Assembly: GCA_016801885.1 (NCBI GenBank)
Contig: CM028889.1
Location: 11,471,001-11,535,000 of the forward strand
DNA: 64,000 nt
Origin: Toxotes chatareus
Taxonomy: Eukaryota; Chordata; Actinopteri; Toxotidae
Reading direction: 5' to 3'
The translations under genes and the position numbers were made by a program. The first letter of the stretch is position 1. Each line of letters starts with the position of its first letter. The notes under the pieces were generated by a model, which did not search any database, was not told the origin of the DNA, and saw only the letters and a program-made list of their open reading frames with translations. Positions 63,381 to 64,000 of the stretch are shown here, piece by piece.

Positions 63381-63899
63381 AAACAACTTGAGTGTATATT
63401 GGGAGAGAAATGAGCTCCAGCTGACAGCAGGGGGAAGGGAACTGGAGTGTTCTGCCGAGTAAGGAGTGTGCGTGTGAAGGAGGAGGAGAAAGAGGAGGAG
63501 GAGAATTGGATTTGCAAAGGCGGGAGCACTGAGGGCAGGAGGGTGGGGGTGGGGGGTTTGGGGTGGGTGCATTCCACAGCTCTGCACAGACTCAAAAAAA
63601 GAGATGTGTAGTGAAAATCCTGACTGTAGACGGAGATCAGCTACTCCGGTGCTCCCTCCCACGCCTCCTGATCCTCCTCCTCCTCCCTCCTCAGCGTCAA
63701 GTGAAGTTGGTGTATCTTCATGTGTGCTTGTGTTTGTTCGTGTGTTTCTGTTTGTGTGGTAGTTGTTCGATGGTTCAGCAGCCAGGCCTGTGAAACAGCT
63801 GCGACAGATGTAGCTGCTCGTCGCCTCCTCAAAGAGGAGGAGTGGTGGCGAGTCTACGTCCGCCGCCGCCGCCATCCACACGCCAGTTTCCACTTCCTG

Positions 63900-64000
63900 T
63901 CACGTGGCCGTCGCCTCCAGGTAGCTCTGTAGTTTGCGGACGGTGGACTCGTCCAGTGAAAAGAGGTCAAAGTCAAAGGTGGTGTTGGTGACGTTGAAGT
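63900..64000 (-). CDS. mllt1: MLLT1/ENL C-terminal end (partial, 5' part beyond window)
   Basis: The minus strand reads FNVTNTTFDFDLFSLDESTV then RKLQSYLEATAT and TGA (63902-63900). This is the C-terminal end of the ANC1-homology domain of ENL/AF9, which binds AF4-family proteins, DOT1L and other partners by coupled folding in transcription elongation and chromatin complexes. The sequence fits ENL (TFDFDLFSLDE, ending LEA-AT) better than AF9 (recalled as ending ...SYLETSGTS). Adjacent acsbg2 and rfx2 match the human MLLT1 neighbourhood. It terminates on the right edge, so only 32 residues are visible. Confidence 0.93.
   Translation of the reverse strand, partial: FNVTNTTFDFDLFSLDESTVRKLQSYLEATAT

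Larger units (their letters stand above)
57814..63899 (-). other. mllt1: Probable mllt1 3' UTR and downstream DNA
   Basis: No coding exon seen between the mllt1 stop codon and the Tc1 fossil. The stretch has several minus-strand AATAAA sites, a (TG)n tract (60694-60725), a CA run (62550) and an alternating CA/CG tract (63303-63380). How much is transcribed is unknown. Confidence 0.45.

Noticed and set aside
63291..63893. 200-codon minus-strand open frame next to mllt1
   Set aside because: It runs through the CA/CG tract (V/C/A repeats) and low-complexity sequence downstream of the mllt1 stop codon; no domain or splice support. Best read as 3' UTR.

Overview
The window is nuclear DNA of a ray-finned (teleost) fish. 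It has vertebrate-type split genes with GT-AG introns of 0.1-10 kb, an AT-rich background, CA and AT microsatellites, and several repeat families I recognise as typical of teleosts: a 600-bp hAT with its target duplication, a Tc1 fossil, and 'keep-adding-tac' short DNA elements. No bacterial, viral or CRISPR feature was seen. Three protein genes are present, in the order rfx2 (minus) - acsbg2 (plus) - mllt1 (minus). The same three genes are neighbours on human 19p13.3, which supports the ortholog calls.

Region by region. 1-6490 is an AT-rich satellite running off the left edge, built on a ~38-bp monomer (mostly ~76-bp dimers, with ~152 and ~303-bp higher-order copies). 6520-7525 is an interspersed repeat. 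7601-33.5 kb is rfx2 on the minus strand: sixteen coding exons were resolved base by base and all phases join (696 codons plus 1 nt). An upstream mostly noncoding exon lies at 32023-32072 and a CpG-rich promoter at ~32.5-33.6 kb. The last coding exon is not in the window, so the satellite probably sits inside the final intron. 33.6-37.8 kb is intergenic and repeat-rich. 37.87-55.7 kb is acsbg2: fifteen coding exons that join without a frame break into a 765-residue acyl-CoA synthetase, then a ~1.8-kb 3' UTR. 56.3-57.5 kb holds a Tc1 fossil and another repeat. 57.8-63.9 kb is the probable 3' UTR/downstream region of mllt1, whose last 32 codons occupy 63900-64000.

The genes are not an operon. 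RFX2 is a winged-helix transcription factor of ciliated and spermatogenic cells, ACSBG2 activates long-chain fatty acids, and MLLT1/ENL is a chromatin reader/elongation factor. rfx2 and acsbg2 are divergently transcribed; acsbg2 and mllt1 converge tail to tail.

The most interesting signals are two pairs of X-box motifs (the RFX binding site) inside rfx2 introns, suggesting autoregulation; a textbook zero-length recursive splice site in acsbg2 intron 3; a perfect 28-bp-arm hairpin in acsbg2 intron 1; an in-frame alternative rfx2 start in the upstream exon; and the nested structure of the satellite. All coordinates were read by eye, and homologies come from memory of the families, without database searches.
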